Shown: positions 6,425-12,614, counted from the first letter of the stretch. The stretch: DNA of 12,729 nt from WJJR01 sp964440935 (GCA_964440935.1 CAYTTY010000069.1:1-12729), one strand, 5' to 3'. Numbers and translations: made by a program. Notes: generated by a model not told the origin, from the sequence alone.

Positions 6425-6625
6425 GAAGAAAACCGTTAAAACGGTTTTCGGCGCCGAGCGGGGGTCGCGACCACCCGGCTGATGGTTCGACTCCGCTCAC
6501 CACAAGAGTCGGGCGTCAATGTGCATGAAGTCCGCCAAAGCGGACTTTGCGTTCTTTGACACCGCTCTTCAGAGCGGTGGTTGGTGGGAGTGAGCACACT
6601 CTCCGTAACCGTTTTAACGGTTTTG
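6425..6625. repeat. Composite array of short palindromes, copy 2
   Basis: Four hairpins are in the same order as at 131-301: AAAACCGTT/AACGGTTTT (6429-6448), AAGTCCGC/GCGGACTT (6528-6547), CACCGCTCT/AGAGCGGTG (6560-6579) and AACCGTT/AACGGTT (6607-6622). The shared linkers include GCGGACTTTG before the third hairpin and CTCTCC just before the last. The hairpin between them in copy 1 (174-195) is reduced here to a half, CACCCGGCTGA, near 6471. The 6279-6690 gap holds no gene that I can support. Confidence 0.75.
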
Positions 6626-6690
6626 GCTGAGGGGGTACTGAGTTAGGGGTTCAACGCGGTTCACCCTAAAGAGCTCGGTGTTCCAAGACT

Positions 6691-7563
6691 ATGGCTACTG
6701 ACTGGATCTATCTCATCATTGTATTCCAGCAGATGCTGGCGTCGGGGACGTTTCTGGCGGGGAAGTGGGCGCTGATGGACTTTCCGCCGTTGACGCTGGC
6801 GTTCATCCGGTTCTCGATTGCCGCCATGGGGTTGTATGGGATTCATCGGGTGTGGCCAAACCGTCGGCCGATCGAAAAGGCCGACCGCGGACGGTTTGCG
6901 TTGCTTGGTGTGCTGGCGGTATTGATCAATCAGGGGTTCTTCCTCTATGGCCTGAAGTTTACCACACCGACTCATGCGGCGCTCCTGTATGGCACCACAC
7001 CGGTGTTTGTTTATCTCATCGCGGTCGGCATTGCGCAGGAGCGGGGATCGTGGTTAAAGCTGGTCGGGGTATTGATCACGTTTGGCGGCGTGGTTGTTGT
7101 TGTCACGCGTGAGGGGACCCTGGGATTCGGCGGGAAGACGTGGCTGGGCGATCTGCTAATTTTGCTCGCCGTCATCGCTTGGGCGTTCTACACCGTACTC
7201 GGCAAACCGATGGTGCGCAAATACGGTGCGGTGCATGCGACGGCGATGGCGATGATCACCGGGACAATTCTGTACATCCCGATCGGACTGATGACGTTAC
7301 CGGGGTTTGACATCGGTGCGACGACGACGCGTGGGTGGCTGTCATTATTCTATATCGCGATTGGGACCTCGGTGGTGGCGTACACGATCTGGTTCTGGGC
7401 GCTGGGGAAGCTGGAGGCCACGAAGGTCGCTGTCTTCAACAACTTGCAGCCGGTGATGACGGCCTTACTCTCGTTCTGGCTGATGGATGAGCGGCTGGGG
7501 GTGCAATTGATTGCGGGCGGAGCGTTGGTTATACTGGGTGTCATCCTCACTGAACGGGGATGA
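6691..7563 (+). CDS. DMT-superfamily (EamA) permease
   Basis: A 290-residue inner-membrane protein with about ten hydrophobic segments arranged as two repeated EamA halves, the normal size for the RhaT/YdcZ/EamA group of drug/metabolite transporters. The first half holds WALMDFPPLTLAFIRFSIAA and ALLYGTTPVFVYLIA. The second holds WLGDLLILLAVIAWAFYTVLGK, and near its end come GTSVVAYTIWFWALGKLEATKVAVFNNLQPV and DERL, which are typical of the family. These families export amino acids, nucleobases or other small metabolites; the substrate cannot be read from the sequence. The ATG at 6691 has only a weak ribosome site (GAGCTCGG, somewhat far). The M20 peptidase gene starts 37 nt after its stop, so the two are probably one operon, which would fit export of a product of peptide or amino-acid breakdown. 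Confidence 0.9.
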   Translation: MATDWIYLIIVFQQMLASGTFLAGKWALMDFPPLTLAFIRFSIAAMGLYGIHRVWPNRRPIEKADRGRFALLGVLAVLINQGFFLYGLKFTTPTHAALLYGTTPVFVYLIAVGIAQERGSWLKLVGVLITFGGVVVVVTREGTLGFGGKTWLGDLLILLAVIAWAFYTVLGKPMVRKYGAVHATAMAMITGTILYIPIGLMTLPGFDIGATTTRGWLSLFYIAIGTSVVAYTIWFWALGKLEATKVAVFNNLQPVMTALLSFWLMDERLGVQLIAGGALVILGVILTERG

Positions 7564-7600
7564 GTATTCCAGCCACGCTTAACGCGGAGAGGGCACATCT

Positions 7601-8974
7601 ATGGATAAGGTTATTGCTCACATTGATGCGAATAAGGAACGGTATCAACAGGAACTGTTTGAGTTGTTACGTATTCCCTCGATTTCGGCGGATCCGGATC
7701 ACGCCGGCGATATCCGCAAAGCCGCCGAATGGACGCGCGACAAGCTGACAGCGATGGGATGCGAGGCGCGTCTCGAAGAGACGGATGGGCATCCGGTCGT
7801 CTACGGCGAGTGGCTGAAGGCCGAGGGGAAGCCGACCGTGCTGTTTTACGGCCACTATGATGTACAGCCCCCTGATCCGCTCGATCTGTGGGAAACGCCG
7901 CCGTTTGAGCCGACCGTGCGCGGGGACAATGTGTTCGCCCGCGGCGCGGCCGACGATAAAGGACAGTTTCTCGCCAATGTGCTCGGTATCGAAGCGTTTA
8001 TGCAGGCCAATGGTGGGCCGCCGTGCAACGTGAAGTTTATCATTGAGGGCGAAGAGGAAGTCACCTCGCACAATCTTGAGAAATGGGTTGGTGGGCACAC
8101 CGATTTGCTCAAGTGCGATCACATCGTGATTTCCGATTCGTCGCAGTTTGCGCGCGGGTATCCGGCGATCTGTTATGGTTTGCGCGGCATCTGCTACATG
8201 GAAGTGTTTCTTAAAGGGCCGGCGATGGATTTGCACTCGGGTGAGTTCGGCGGCGCGGTCCGCAATCCGTGTAATGCACTCGCGCAGATCATTGCCAAAT
8301 TGCACGATCCCGAAACCGGCAAGATTGCAATCCCCGGGATGTATGATGATGTGGTTGAACTGACCAAGGAAGAACGCGCCGAATTCGCCAAGCTCCCGTT
8401 CGATGAACCCGGGTACAAGAAGCATCTCGACGTCGATGCCCTACCGGGCGAACAAGGGTATTCGGTGCTGGAACGAGTCTGGACCCGTCCGACCTGTGAC
8501 GTCAACGGCATCATTGGGGGTTATACAGGCAAAGGCGCCAAGACCGTGATCGCGTCGGAAGCGTCGGCAAAGATCTCAATGCGGTTGGTGCCGAATCAGG
8601 ATCCCGACAAGATCCAAAAGGTGTTTGAAGATTACATTCGGTCGCTGTGCCCGTCGGGAGTGACGGTACGATTTGAGAATCACGGCAAAGCCAAACCGGC
8701 GTTGGTTCCCAACGATTCACCCGCGCTGTCCATAGCGCGCAAGGCACTCGAAAAGGGGTTCGGGAATAAGACCGTGCTGATGCGCGGCGGCGGATCGATT
8801 CCGGTGGTCGAGACATTTCAGGATAAGCTTGGTGTCGGATCGCTCCTGGTTGGTTATGGATTGCCCGACGACAACCTGCATTCACCGAATGAGAAGTTCT
8901 CATTGGAAGACTATCACCGCGGGATTAAGACCGCGGCGTATCTGGTGGATGAATTGGCGAAGGCGTCTTCTTAG
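7601..8974 (+). CDS. M20-family metallodipeptidase (CNDP/DapE-like)
   Basis: A 457-residue cytoplasmic two-metal peptidase of clan MH, likely cleaving dipeptides or related amide bonds. Its length and motifs best fit the CNDP-type dipeptidase branch. Metal and catalytic signatures are His85 and Asp87 in YGHYDVQP, the bridging Asp118 in RGAADDKG, the acidic cluster Glu151-153 in IEGEEEVTS, Asp179 in ISDSSQ, and the last His in DNLHSPNEKF near the C-terminus. The lid/dimerisation domain is about 200-390, with the LHSGEFGG and RLVPNQDP segments characteristic of this branch. GGAGAGG lies 8 nt before the ATG at 7601, so the start is secure. It follows the DMT permease by 37 nt. The exact substrate is unknown; desuccinylase or deacetylase activity is less likely given the CNDP-type motifs. 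Confidence 0.93.
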   Translation: MDKVIAHIDANKERYQQELFELLRIPSISADPDHAGDIRKAAEWTRDKLTAMGCEARLEETDGHPVVYGEWLKAEGKPTVLFYGHYDVQPPDPLDLWETPPFEPTVRGDNVFARGAADDKGQFLANVLGIEAFMQANGGPPCNVKFIIEGEEEVTSHNLEKWVGGHTDLLKCDHIVISDSSQFARGYPAICYGLRGICYMEVFLKGPAMDLHSGEFGGAVRNPCNALAQIIAKLHDPETGKIAIPGMYDDVVELTKEERAEFAKLPFDEPGYKKHLDVDALPGEQGYSVLERVWTRPTCDVNGIIGGYTGKGAKTVIASEASAKISMRLVPNQDPDKIQKVFEDYIRSLCPSGVTVRFENHGKAKPALVPNDSPALSIARKALEKGFGNKTVLMRGGGSIPVVETFQDKLGVGSLLVGYGLPDDNLHSPNEKFSLEDYHRGIKTAAYLVDELAKASS

Positions 8975-9021
8975 GAACGGTGTTGAATCATCAATATGAA
9001 TGATATCGGGTGCCACGGGCC

Positions 9022-9179
9022 TATGGGGTGTGTTGCAAAACCCCCGAGAATCAGAGCCTTCGGGAGGGCGAGCCTCCCGGCGAGCCGCAACGGCATGTTC
9101 CACACGGCGGCTCGGCGGGAGCCTCGCCCTCCCCAGTCTGAGGTGATGATAGTCAGCAGGTTTTTCAACACGGGCCTTA
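9022..9179. mobile_element. MITE-like element in the loop of a hairpin
   Basis: An insert of 154 bp (9024-9177) is flanked by TA at 9022-9023 and 9178-9179. Left end GTGTTGCAAAACC (9030-9042) and right end GGTTTTTCAACAC (9159-9171) are inverted copies matching at 12 of 13 positions. Outside, GCCACGGGCC (9012-9021) and GGCCCGTGGC (9181-9190) are perfect 10-bp complements, so removing the insert and one TA rebuilds a hairpin with a TAA loop. The end core TGTTG-AAAA resembles that of the element at 348-520. Because the insert's right end also reads CACGGGCC, the junction forms a 20-bp perfect palindrome at 9169-9188. Confidence 0.6.
9062..9133. repeat. Long inverted repeat, 26-bp arms
   Basis: Arms at 9062-9087 and 9108-9133 match at 24 of 26 positions with a 20-nt loop. 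The arm starts GGGAGGGCGAG and ends CGAGCCG, and contains its own smaller palindromes. It forms the interior of the element at 9022-9179. As RNA it would be a very stable stem between the M20 and metallo-hydrolase genes and could act as a terminator, although no T-run follows. Confidence 0.8.
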
Positions 9180-9213
9180 AGGCCCGTGGCGCCCATGCTG
9201 AGTCTGCCACGAT

Positions 9214-9870
9214 ATGATTATCGAAAAACTCACGGTCAGTCCGATCCAGGAGAACTGCTATATTGTCGGGGATGAACAGTCCCGTGCGGGGGTGATCATC
9301 GATCCCGGTGCGGAGGCATCGCGCATCCTGGAAGAGGTTGAACATCTCGGGCTGACGATCGAGAAGATCGTCAATACCCACGGGCACGTTGACCACATCT
9401 CGGCCGCCGAAGAGGTAAAGGCGGCGCTGGACGTGAAACTCCACTTGCATCCCGGCGATGAGATGTACCTGCCGAACATCGAGGAGACTGCACAGATGTT
9501 TGGTTTTTCGGGAGCGCGCAACCCGACGCTCGATGTGATCCTCAAAGACGGTGACCGGATCAACGTCGGCGGTCTCACGATCGAGGTGATTCACGCACCG
9601 GGGCATACGCCGGGATCGTGTGTGTTGAAGATCGGCGACGATGTCTTCTGCGGTGATCTGGTCTTTTCCGGGTCAATCGGCCGGACCGATCTGCCGGGCG
9701 GCGATTACAACACAATCATCGATTCGCTCGAACGGGTGATTCTGCCGATGGACGATGATGTGCGGTTGCATCCGGGGCATGGCCCATCCACGACGGTGGC
9801 GATCGAGCGGCGCTTCAATCCCTTCCTGCAGGGGCTCCGGCCACAAGAAAATCGGTCGGGACCGATGTGA
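9214..9870 (+). CDS. Metallo-beta-lactamase-fold hydrolase, glyoxalase-II-like
   Basis: A 218-residue cytoplasmic hydrolase of the YcbL/glyoxalase II branch of the metallo-beta-lactamase fold, likely acting on a thioester. Two-metal ligands are all present: His56, His58, Asp60 and His61 in NTHGHVDH, His131 in APGHTPG, Asp148 in FCGDLVF, and His189 in HPGHG. The segment GSIGRTDLPGGDY (about 153-165) is typical of this branch. The protein is shorter than true glyoxalase II (about 250 residues) and lacks its C-terminal helical domain, so glutathione specificity is doubtful. The N-terminus IIEKLTVSPIQENCYIVGD matches the family, supporting the ATG at 9214 although no good Shine-Dalgarno precedes it. 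It stands alone, 239 bp after the M20 gene and 301 bp before the sigma gene. Confidence 0.92.
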   Translation: MIIEKLTVSPIQENCYIVGDEQSRAGVIIDPGAEASRILEEVEHLGLTIEKIVNTHGHVDHISAAEEVKAALDVKLHLHPGDEMYLPNIEETAQMFGFSGARNPTLDVILKDGDRINVGGLTIEVIHAPGHTPGSCVLKIGDDVFCGDLVFSGSIGRTDLPGGDYNTIIDSLERVILPMDDDVRLHPGHGPSTTVAIERRFNPFLQGLRPQENRSGPM

Positions 9871-10014
9871 GACGGTATAAGTCTTGGATGATTGTTGGTA
9901 TTTCACATACAGTTACCAGATATCGTGGTTCGTGGATTCTTGGATACAATCCATGGGATTTGAAGTGTTGGAGTGGTCCCACACTGCAACATTAGACGGC
10001 GAGGTCTTTTCGAG

Positions 10015-10042
10015 TTGTTCTGGTTTGGATCGTTTCTATATA
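10015..10042 (+). promoter_or_regulatory. Possible sigma-70 promoter of the ECF sigma gene
   Basis: TTGTTC (10015-10020) and TATATA (10037-10042) are 16 bp apart. Transcription would start near 10049, exactly at the base of the first leader hairpin. From 9871 to here I see no gene. Confidence 0.4.
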
Positions 10043-10048
10043 TAGCCC

Positions 10049-10173
10049 CCGGCTATTCCGATGCCGCGGCCGTCCAGAAAAGTACTGGGATTCATAGGAA
10101 TAGCCGGAACATCTGCCCCGACCGGCTGTTAGCCGAAGTGGAGCAGATGGGAGGCCGCCAGCGAGGCTCCCAT
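10049..10173 (+). promoter_or_regulatory. Folded leader of the ECF sigma gene
   Basis: Three consecutive hairpins precede or overlap the start codon at 10172. H1: CCGGCTATTCC (10049-10059) pairs perfectly with GGAATAGCCGG (10097-10107), and after one mismatch ATG (10061-10063) pairs with CAT (10093-10095). H2: CATCTGC (10110-10116) pairs with GCAGATG (10143-10149), enclosing CGGCT-GTT-AGCCG (10123-10135). H3: ATGGGAGGCC (10147-10156) pairs, with one bulged G, with GGCTCCCAT (10165-10173), which covers the GAGG ribosome site and two bases of the start codon. H2 and H3 share 10147-10149. Translational control of the sigma factor is my inference. No known riboswitch is recognised. Confidence 0.5.
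10106..10130 (+). promoter_or_regulatory. Candidate ECF-type autoregulatory promoter P1
   Basis: GGAAC (10106-10110) and GTT (10128-10130) are 17 bp apart. ECF sigma factors of the SigR type recognise GGAAT-N18-GTT, so the match is near but not exact. It lies 42-66 bp upstream of the sigma start codon, as an autoregulatory site would. Confidence 0.3.
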
Positions 10174-10741
10174 GGGTGATCGCTCGACATTCGAGAGCCA
10201 AGTGTCACCGCTCCTGGATTCGTTGTATCGCACTGCGTTGCGAATGACGAAAAATAGCGACGACGCTGAGGATTTGGTACAGGAAACATGTCTCAAAGCC
10301 TACCGGTATTTCGATCGTTTCGAAGAGGGCTCGAATCTGCGGGCCTGGATGTTCAAGATTCTCACCAATCTGTTCATCAATCGGTATCGCAAGAAGACGA
10401 AGGAGCCGACCGCGGTCGAGTACGACGAGGGCGGCGATTTTTATCTGTACAATCAGATGGTCGAATCGGGCGCGGTTTCCGAGAACGTGGGGCCGGAAAA
10501 GGACCTCTTCGACCGGATGCTCGGCGCCGACGTGCAGGAAGCGATCGATGAGTTGCCGGAGGATTTCCGGATTGTGGTGGTGATGGCGTTTATTGAAGGA
10601 TTGTCCTACGAGGAGATTGCCGAGGCGCTCGACGTGCCGATGGGCACGGTGAAGTCGCGGCTGCATCGTGGGCGGAAGATGTTACAGAAATCGTTGTTTC
10701 ACTATGCACGCAAAGCAGGAGTGATACCGCCGTCGTCATGA
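10172..10741 (+). CDS. ECF RNA polymerase sigma factor, SigR/RpoE-like
   Basis: A 189-residue group IV sigma factor that would direct RNA polymerase to stress-response promoters. Region 2 spans about 13-76, with region 2.2 DAEDLVQETCLKAYRYFDRF (31-50) and the promoter-melting/-10 part NLRAWMFKILTNLFINRYRKK (55-75). An acidic linker follows (81-115). Region 4 (about 121-175) holds the helix-turn-helix LSYEEIAEALDVPMGTVKSRLHRGRKML (144-171) that reads the -35. The LFINRYRK motif and long linker resemble SigR-type factors controlled by zinc anti-sigma partners, which fits the ZAS-type gene downstream. The start at 10172 is the first possible after an in-frame stop at 10130; GAGG stands about 5 nt upstream but inside a hairpin. 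Its last codons overlap the ATG of a possible 47-codon frame. Confidence 0.95.
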   Translation: MGDRSTFESQVSPLLDSLYRTALRMTKNSDDAEDLVQETCLKAYRYFDRFEEGSNLRAWMFKILTNLFINRYRKKTKEPTAVEYDEGGDFYLYNQMVESGAVSENVGPEKDLFDRMLGADVQEAIDELPEDFRIVVVMAFIEGLSYEEIAEALDVPMGTVKSRLHRGRKMLQKSLFHYARKAGVIPPSS

Positions 10742-10881
10742 GTTCTGTCGTGGCCGAAAAAACGGTCACAAAGGCGACGGCACCGGAAACATTGCGATTG
10801 GTTTCAGGTTTACATCTGATCAGAACACTTGAGGTGGAGCTGTGCCCTCGTCAACCCGCGTTCGAGGCACGGTGCTTGTGA
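10738..10881 (+). CDS. Possible 47-residue ORF coupled to the sigma gene
   Basis: The stop TGA of the sigma gene (10739-10741) overlaps an ATG at 10738, opening a 47-codon frame that ends at 10881. The predicted peptide begins MSSVVAEKTVTKATAPETLR and ends in EARCL, with two cysteines and no membrane segment. I recognise no family. The ATGA overlap is a classic arrangement for coupled translation, but chance is a fair explanation, and its codon third positions are less G+C-rich than the genes around. Two other things sit in the same stretch: a candidate ECF promoter at 10785-10810 and the anti-sigma leader. Confidence 0.2.
   Translation: MSSVVAEKTVTKATAPETLRLVSGLHLIRTLEVELCPRQPAFEARCL
10785..10810 (+). 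promoter_or_regulatory. Candidate ECF-type promoter P2 for the anti-sigma gene
   Basis: GGAAA (10785-10789) and GTT (10808-10810) are exactly 18 bp apart, against the SigR-type consensus GGAAT-N18-GTT. It would give a separate transcript for the anti-sigma factor and lipoprotein gene, which would explain the unusual 230-bp gap between sigma and anti-sigma. Confidence 0.35.
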
Positions 10882-10971
10882 CCGCCGGTCGTGGGTGTGT
10901 ACGACGCGGTGTAACGGAAACGGGCAAATCCGCCCTGAGTGAGTGGATGTACGGAGAAGGATTGATCAGAC

Positions 10972-11817
10972 ATGAGCGAGCATCATGACACACTGGACTG
11001 CCAAGCGGCATTGGCCAAACTGTACGAGTACATTGACGGGGAGTTGACCGAGACCGACCGCGTGTTGGTGCGCCAGCACCTCGAGATCTGCCGTCCCTGC
11101 CTGACCCAGTACGAATACGAAGAGCTGTTTCACGAGTACGTGAAGCGTCGGGCGCCGCGTCCGACGGCCACTGACCGTTTCAAGACGCGGTTGTCGCAGC
11201 GGTTGCAGGAAGAAGCCAAGGCAATGACATTTTCCGGTTCGTCCGGTCGTGACACGAATCGTCAATGGCTTCCCCGCTTCGCTCTGGCGGCGTCGATTAT
11301 GCTGGTGATCACAGTGGGCGCGTGGTGGATGACGCAAAACGCCGGTCCGCGCTCGTGCGATTGGACCAAACTGGCGTTGATTCATCAACAGGATGCGTCG
11401 GTCGGGCCGCCGATTGTGACCGCATCGACACGCAGCACCATCGAGGCGGTCCGGATGATTACCCGGGAACTGCAGTTGGAATCGACCTTTGTGCCACGTT
11501 CGGTGCCGAGTGAACTGGTGACGCACGAAGCGCGCGTGATGCCGTGGAAACACCACCCGATCGGACAAGTCGGATGGCGGTGTCCCTCATCGGGAAATGA
11601 CGTGTCGTTCTTCATCTCGCACGAGTCATGCATGCCGTTAACCGACGAACCTCTGAGTGTCATCAATGGCCGGTCTTACCGCATGACCACGATCGACGGG
11701 TACCGGGCGATATGCTGGAAAGAAGACGCGGGATATGTCTGTGCAATCATGGCCGAGCAGGGATTCGATACGATACTCGCCTGGGCGGAACAGATGCGTG
11801 ATCCGCGCGCATTTTAG
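10972..11817 (+). CDS. Zinc-binding (ZAS) transmembrane anti-sigma factor
   Basis: A 281-residue partner of the sigma factor that would hold it inactive until a signal arrives. The N-terminal ZAS domain contains Cys10 and the signature His36-x3-Cys40-x2-Cys43 (RQHLEICRPC), which in RsrA/ChrR-type proteins binds zinc and clamps the sigma factor. A basic linker (58-100) leads to one membrane segment (about 102-120, RFALAASIMLVITVGAWWM). The remaining 160 residues should be extracytoplasmic and contain five cysteines (129, 204, 220, 248, 257), so they may form disulfides. I recognise no named domain there, though WKEDAGYVCAIMA resembles the core strand of anti-sigma sensor domains. GGAGAAGGA lies about 10 nt before the ATG. 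It forms an operon with the lipoprotein gene, 11 nt downstream. Confidence 0.9.
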   Translation: MSEHHDTLDCQAALAKLYEYIDGELTETDRVLVRQHLEICRPCLTQYEYEELFHEYVKRRAPRPTATDRFKTRLSQRLQEEAKAMTFSGSSGRDTNRQWLPRFALAASIMLVITVGAWWMTQNAGPRSCDWTKLALIHQQDASVGPPIVTASTRSTIEAVRMITRELQLESTFVPRSVPSELVTHEARVMPWKHHPIGQVGWRCPSSGNDVSFFISHESCMPLTDEPLSVINGRSYRMTTIDGYRAICWKEDAGYVCAIMAEQGFDTILAWAEQMRDPRAF

Positions 11818-11828
11818 ATCGAGAGCCA

Positions 11829-12287
11829 ATGACGAGTCGACGAATGATGATTCAGGTTATCGCAAAAACCGGCTGTGCTCTGATTATGGGTGCGGCGCTT
11901 CTTGTATTCGGTGCCGGCTGTGGCAGCGAGTCCGCCACCGGGCCGGAGCGATCAGTGGAGATCATCTCGCTGCACCAATCGGACAGTGGCCGACTGGTCT
12001 GGGATCCGAACGAGGAGCGGGTGTTGGCCCTGGCGGCGCGGGCCACTGGCACCGAGTCGACGCCTGAGGATCTGCGTTGGCAACAACACGGCTGGCAAGT
12101 TGATGATCGTGATTGGCAGGGGGCCGCGTTGCGGGTGCCGGTTGAGACGCCGGGGTGTGGGTATGGCGGGCAGGAGTTTACGATCACGGTGCACTGGCCC
12201 GATGGACAGAAGGCCGCTTCAGTGACGGTGTGGATGGAGAAGTACATTTGTGACGGGTCGCCATGGCTGGAGGAGTCCGACAGCTAG
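11829..12287 (+). CDS. Small lipoprotein-like protein of the ECF operon
   Basis: A 152-residue protein whose N-terminus has a charged stretch (MTSRRMM), a hydrophobic core (about 16-28) and Cys31 in VFGAGCGSES, which looks like a lipoprotein signal, although the lipobox (GAGC) lacks the usual Leu at -3. The mature part is hydrophilic, with WDPNEERVLALAARATG, a Trp-rich WQQHGWQVDDRDW segment and beta-rich FTITVHWPDGQKAASVTVWMEKYIC. Two further cysteines (GCGY and YICDG) could pair. I recognise no family. It starts 11 nt after the anti-sigma stop, so it is co-transcribed and may be a target or helper of the same stress response. Met6 and Met7 are alternative starts. Its stop codon TAG (12285-12287) is the first triplet of a repeat element, so the C-terminus may have been set by that insertion. 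Confidence 0.75.
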   Translation: MTSRRMMIQVIAKTGCALIMGAALLVFGAGCGSESATGPERSVEIISLHQSDSGRLVWDPNEERVLALAARATGTESTPEDLRWQQHGWQVDDRDWQGAALRVPVETPGCGYGGQEFTITVHWPDGQKAASVTVWMEKYICDGSPWLEESDS

Positions 12288-12311
12288 TGTCATGTCACGC
12301 ACCAAGAGCCG

Positions 12312-12366
12312 GACAGAATTCCGTAGGGCAGGAGCACCGGGCGCCATGCGTGCTCGGTATGGTCAA
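12312..12366 (+). repeat. 55-bp direct repeat, copy 1
   Basis: This stretch (GACAGAATTCCGTAGGG... to ...GGTATGGTCAA) recurs at 12675-12729 with a single difference (T12319 against C12682). It carries a small hairpin GAGCAC/GTGCTC (12332-12337 with 12350-12355). Confidence 0.95.
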
Positions 12367-12484
12367 TTCGGCTGCCCGCCCGGGGCTCCTGCCGGACACG
12401 CGACAACGCCATCGGCAGGAGCCCTGCGCTGCCATCGCTCCCGCCGTCTCCAACGTCACGGACGCGCAGTGCTCCTGCCCTACG
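12322..12484. repeat. Nested inverted repeats built on GGCAGGAGC
   Basis: CGTAGGGCAGGAGCA (12322-12336) is a perfect 15-bp inverted match to TGCTCCTGCCCTACG (12470-12484). Inside lies GGGCTCCTGCCG (12383-12394), a perfect 12-bp inverted match to CGGCAGGAGCCC (12413-12424). The nonamer GGCAGGAGC therefore occurs four times in alternating orientation. The region 12288-12729 has no gene. Confidence 0.9.
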
Positions 12485-12614
12485 ACATATCGCGCGTGAC
12501 ATAACACTATAGTGATTGTCAGAACTATTTTCCGTTTGTATTTCTATACTCTGTGATTCCCGTCGGCCGTGGCGGAACGAGACAGTGTCGTAACTGCTTG
12601 TGTACGAAGACAAT

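Larger units (their letters stand above)
12285..12509. mobile_element. TA-flanked MITE-like element overlapping the lipoprotein stop
   Basis: Terminal inverted repeats TAGTGTCATGTCACGC (12285-12300) and GCGTGACATAACACTA (12494-12509) match at 15 of 16 positions. Both outer ends are TA, as with insertions that duplicate a TA target (Tc1/mariner/IS630-type). The element is 225 bp, encodes nothing plausible, and contains the nested palindromes at 12322-12484. The first TA supplies the TAG stop of the gene at 11829-12287. Confidence 0.65.

Noticed and set aside
7667..8425. 252-codon minus-strand open frame opposite the M20 gene
   Set aside because: Antisense shadow in G+C-rich coding DNA; no motifs, whereas the plus strand has every M20 metal ligand.
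8971..9606. 211-codon minus-strand open frame across the repeat and the metallo-hydrolase gene
   Set aside because: It runs through the inverted repeat and opposite the HxHxDH coding region; no domain is visible.
9933..9953. TGGATT/AATCCA hairpin after the metallo-hydrolase gene
   Set aside because: Six-base arms with a 9-nt loop and no T-run; too weak to call a terminator.
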